A model generated the notes under the pieces. It saw only the letters and a list, made by a program, of their open reading frames with translations, was not told the DNA's origin and made no database searches. This document shows, piece after piece, positions 35,664 through 39,228 of a stretch of DNA of 39,228 nucleotides. Origin of the DNA: Saccoglossus kowalevskii (taxonomy: Eukaryota > Hemichordata > Enteropneusta > Harrimaniidae); assembly GCF_000003605.2 (NCBI RefSeq), contig NW_003113961.1:425201-464428 (forward strand), written 5' to 3'. Positions within the stretch are counted from its first letter, which is position 1, and the number at the start of each line of letters is the position of its first letter. The translations under genes and the position numbers were made by a program.

Positions 35664-35736
35664 ATGGTGAAAGAGGCAATTATTGTGCTTTTGTTATGCG
35701 TATACTGCCATGAATTGTTGCGATCAATTAGGTCAG
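35664..35736 (+). CDS. Candidate first exon with signal peptide (left arm)
   Basis: 73 nt: ATG, 24 codons and one base, then CAG|GTGAGC, an excellent donor in phase 1. The peptide MVKEAIIVLLLCVYCHELLR has a basic start and a hydrophobic core, like a signal peptide. It points away from the EGF gene. No following plus-strand exon is recognised in the window, so this is a tentative call. Confidence 0.35.
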
Positions 35737-35880
35737 GTGAGCCCCCCCCCGGGATGTCAGGGTAATGTGCATGGTAATTGTGTCCCTGCTGTCTCTTTTT
35801 TCTTTAAAATTCCAGACTTACTCAAATAGGAATTGCTCATGTTATACATGGTATTTAAGAAGTAAAACTCACAGGCGATA

Positions 35881-36096
35881 CTATTCCGAGCTTCGATAAG
35901 CAAACGAGTCGGACTCGGACAGGAGATAGTGAATTTCGACCGACCTCAGGCTTGATATATAGTAGATAATATTTAGTAATCGTAGTCCTAAATAACTATT
36001 AAAAATAGCTAGACGTTTCGGCAATGAAGATAGCATAGAAGAAAATGTACAATTCAATATTATAAACAAAAGCACAGTAATTGCCTTTTTCGCCAT
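35881..36096 (-). other. Candidate signal-peptide start for the EGF gene (right arm)
   Basis: The frame starting at 36096 begins MAKKAITVLLFIILNCTFSS, signal-peptide-like and in the direction of the EGF gene. It runs 71 codons to a TAG. No strong phase-1 donor is visible within it; candidates such as AATT|GTACAT are poor. It could be the start of the EGF gene, a dead copy, or chance. Confidence 0.3.
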
Positions 36097-36183
36097 GTCG
36101 AAACATTAATCAAAAAATGTACATATCGCTCGACGTTGCTTTTTAAAAATTATAATACTACAATTCAAATGACCTCAGGCTTG

Positions 36184-38021
36184 GATGCGCGCGAGGGGGT
36201 ACGTATTTGAAATGACTCAACCTAGATGTATAGCAGAAAGGAGTGGCATTCAATGTTACGTTTTTCCGTATATGAATATACTAGTACGAACATTCCCGCC
36301 ATTTAGTATGGGCGGTCTGTGCCGACCAAGGCGTGATATTTCGTATTTTATATTTGACCCAACTTTGCTTTTGCACTTTTTTTCAAGCATGCATTGGTTT
36401 CACATTTCTCTGCAACTTGTACATCTAAGACGCCGTCAGACAGAACAGCCCTTTGTGTTCCTGTTTTATCCATACACGTTTGTTTGGTGCTTGGTATGCG
36501 GCCACAGTCAGTAAGAAGGGTCAACAAGGGTCGTTCCATACAATGGAACGGCATGTCAGGGAGGGTCGTAATACACGGTGAATGTGTATGTGTGTGATTG
36601 GTAGTTCAATGGAATTCCACGCAGTCAGATTAAAGACTCACATTCTTGTAATCGATGCTAGAAATTACTTATCTTCTCTGATTGGCCCAACCAGAATCCT
36701 TTCCCTAGAATGGAACGTATACCCATTATCAAAGTGAATTATTTTAATACAATTTTCAATTACAGAATGTTTGAGTTGTATGCATAAGCAGACCAACTCC
36801 TATGCGCATTTGTGTGCCTTTGATTTGAGACTACCTGTCTGTCAAACGTCAAAGTTAGCACATAAACGTGTATTTAATTGAACACAATATTATGCAAATT
36901 ATCGCCCATCCGAACTCCACCCCAAAACTAAGATTTTTACCTTTAATGTAATATTTATAACGACCCACCTCAGTTCAATTACAAGATTCTTGTTTTTTTA
37001 TTGATATAAATGTGGAATTAGTGAATGATTTTTTACCAGAAACACGATATTGCCTGGTTGTTAGATCAAACGTGAGATAACGTGGCTTCTTTGTATTGAT
37101 TTTTTGACGCGTATTTGGTATTGGCATTTACCCGGATAACATTTTCATATTAACATTTTATTAATTAAATCATAATGAACACAACATATATGTACTTGGC
37201 TGTCACTAATTATTAGGAAAATTTGAAGATTTGATATTTCTATGGAAATAGTTCTAAAATTATTATTCGTTGAAATGTTATTCTGTTGTCGTCTGTATTA
37301 ATGTGCATTGAAACTATACTTTGTCGTTGAAGTGTAACATGTCTAATTAAATATCAATGAACTTATTAAGAGGATGTTTGACGTCACGTTTAGGTAATGA
37401 TCAAATTATATCAAAAGTTGGATTTCTTGAATGGTTGTTCGCATAGTGAGATTACATCGCGTGTGACGCGCCATCATGATAATTATTATTCATTGTGCGT
37501 GTACCGTGAATTTAACTATAATATATACACATTGCGACGACGCATGTCAGATATTAACCATCGTTAATTGTCTGGAACAGAAATTACGCCGTACAACATC
37601 AGTTATGCATACATTAATTCTCTCTTGGGTACACCTAACGCCGTCTCATGCTTCCAGAACATTTATTTACCACGTACCCAAGAGACAATGACCTTGAAAC
37701 GATGTTATCTGCATAATGTCATTCAATTTTTGAAATACACACATTATCAACGCGAAGAGTAATCATCTAAAAAGAAATAAATCCCCCCTGCTTTAAAGTA
37801 CATTGTCAATATCACCCTAACTATGATGTGTTTCATTAGCAAATCGCTTTCCCCTTCCCGTGAGAGCGACAGATGACACGTGTTCAACCCATATGATTAA
37901 CGACTGAGTACATCGTCGTCAGGAAGGAAGGAAGTCACGATAGATACAGACAGGCTGTATCCTTTATCTTCATCAACGGACACTCAAGGAGCCGTGTATA
38001 AAAACAGAACATAAGGATACC
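36184..38021. other. Intergenic or 5' flanking region
   Basis: No coding I can support. The 109-codon plus-strand frame at 36185-36514 has no recognisable domain and begins next to the inverted repeat. A small 65-bp inverted-end element is at 37621. Confidence 0.6.
37621..37685. repeat. 65-bp element with 12-bp perfect inverted ends
   Basis: TCTCTTGGGTAC at 37621 and GTACCCAAGAGA ending at 37685. Intergenic; no target duplication recognised. Confidence 0.65.
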
Positions 38022-38165
38022 TATTATATTATATTATATTATATTATATTATATTATATTATATTATATTATATTATATTATATTATATTATATTATATT
38101 ATATTATATTATATTATATTATATTATATTATATTATATTATATTATATTATATTATATTATATT
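38022..38165. repeat. (TATTA)n microsatellite
   Basis: About 29 uninterrupted copies of a 5-bp unit over 144 bp, upstream of the gene. Confidence 0.97.
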
Positions 38166-39228
38166 GTGAATCTATGAATCATAATTATGTTTATGAGTTT
38201 GACCCTCTGAAATAATTTCCATCTCTAATGACCCTGGTTTCGATTATTTTAATTATATTGCTAAGTGAATTAAATCACCGAATTCACTCAGAGATTATGC
38301 CACCCATCGATTGAAGATCAGCGACCTCATTTCCATCCAAGAGTTGTTTTAATCATTTGACTCAAATTTATTCAACAAATTTGCCCAGTAACAACTATAA
38401 TTACAGACTTCTCGTACTTCTAATTTATGAAGCTGTACATGGTTGCCTCGTTGGAATCACTGGCATAATTTCTATGCAAGCAGACAGACAAGGGAAAGAA
38501 CCCCCACTGCCAATGCGCTGCTTTTGTATTTTGTCACATGGTTTCCAAGGGAAACACTGGCTTTTGTTAGCTTCTTGTTCGACACAATGAAACGAGAGAG
38601 CAATTTCATTCGCCAGCGACCCTGTATAAGCGCCTTTTGAGACGCATTGGCCAGTAGCCACGACGCTTCGCTGCAATCAATATAAGTTTTATATTGTATT
38701 CATGACCTTTGACTTACAAGAACCGCACCCGAGGTTTTTCACCCCACTGGTACTACACAATACTGTAGTTTTTAGAGAACCGATTATACACTATGTCAGT
38801 TAGATAGTTCCCGTTTTTTCACATTGTAATTCATTGACTGCGTTCCCGTTTTGAGCATTTCCCCCAACGTACCCATGGTGAATAGTTCCAGTCCAGTAGC
38901 TCCCCTATATAAGTTGGATTCATGATATACTTGTCACGGTACATGATTCACATTTTGAATAGCGTCGAGTGTAATTCCAATATTATGGCAATGCATTATT
39001 AAAACGTGGGTTCCCCTCGCCGTTTATTAACTGTTAACCACGGCTAGCAGCTGCAGGTTTCAGTGCCATGTTGTGATTTTTGCCTGAGTACGTTATCACG
39101 GCCACCATTTTGTTCGTTATAATTCGCTAGTGGTTTATTAATATTTCTCTATCATGACATATTAGGTAAGGAATACCGCGAAATTTAGAATAAAAAATGT
39201 TATCTCGTGCAATTTTAGATATCCGTCA
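38166..39228. other. Intergenic region
   Basis: Overlapping open frames on both strands at 38357-38676 are mutual shadows with no domain. No RNA gene recognised. Confidence 0.6.

Larger units (their letters stand above)
35581..36183. repeat. Long inverted repeat, arms about 120 bp
   Basis: The left arm (35581 to about 35700) and right arm (about 36064 to 36183) are near-identical reverse complements. Both contain TATAATTTTTAAAAAGC, CGTCGAGCG, TTGATTAATGTTTCGACATG and a start codon about 55-58 bp after the TATA-like word. Both also begin an open frame rich in Ile, Leu and Val. It is either a foldback transposon or an inverted duplication of a promoter plus first exon. I see no target duplication. 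Confidence 0.85.

Noticed and set aside
36185-36514. 109-codon plus-strand frame upstream of the gene
   Set aside because: No domain, no convincing promoter or splice context, and overlapped by a minus-strand frame of similar quality.
38357-38676. Overlapping 65-83 codon frames on both strands
   Set aside because: They shadow each other, have no domain and no splice support.
1-39228. tRNA, rRNA, CRISPR array or bacterial operon
   Set aside because: None seen. Regular repeats here are exons or minisatellites, and the splice sites show nuclear animal DNA.

Overview
This window is animal nuclear DNA and is dominated by one very long multi-exon gene on the minus strand. The introns are AT-rich and spliceosomal, with GT-AG ends on every exon examined. 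The intergenic and intronic DNA is full of short non-autonomous transposons and minisatellites, so a bacterium or virus is excluded. A secreted CUB plus EGF protein fits an invertebrate metazoan, probably marine. The phylum cannot be fixed from the sequence alone.

The gene is read from right to left. Its first recognisable coding exon (34054-34206) encodes an ordinary six-cysteine EGF domain, and the next (33166-33543) encodes a CUB domain. These are followed by 63 small exons, from 32624-32743 down to 381-509, carrying 64 EGF-like units. Each exon is bounded by phase-1 introns and nearly all are 117, 120, 123 or 126 nt long, so one exon equals one domain. The only exception is 15978-16217, which carries two units without an intron between them. 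Units are numbered 1 to 64 here in transcript order. The window holds about 8.29 kb of coding sequence (about 2,760 residues). The 3' end lies beyond position 1, and the first exon with the signal peptide is not securely located.

The repeated unit is not a standard EGF. It has eight cysteines, with spacing C-x4-C-x5-C-x(4-6)-C-x4-C-x-C-x2-C-x5-C. One extra cysteine lies in the loop between canonical C3 and C4. The other replaces the conserved glycine of the usual C-x-x-G-Y-T-G motif between C5 and C6. The pair is kept in essentially every unit, which suggests a fourth disulfide in each domain and a long, stiff, secreted rod. Unit 1, next to the CUB domain, has only seven cysteines. Units 42 and 11 each carry a one-base frameshift. 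Because all exons are phase 1-1, these and any other units could be skipped without disturbing the frame.

Upstream of the gene (34.2-39.2 kb) there is no second recognisable protein gene. A 603-bp structure at 35581-36183 has inverted arms of about 120 bp, each carrying a TATA-like stretch, a start codon and a hydrophobic signal-peptide-like beginning. It may be an inverted duplication of a promoter and first exon. A long (TATTA)n microsatellite lies at 38022-38165.

The introns hold two TTAA-flanked MITE families, two TA-flanked MITEs, a MITE with an 8-bp target duplication, a hAT-like repeat, two tiny perfect palindromes flanked by short direct repeats, and four minisatellites. CpG is scarce in exons on the left (3' part of the gene) and common on the right (5' part).
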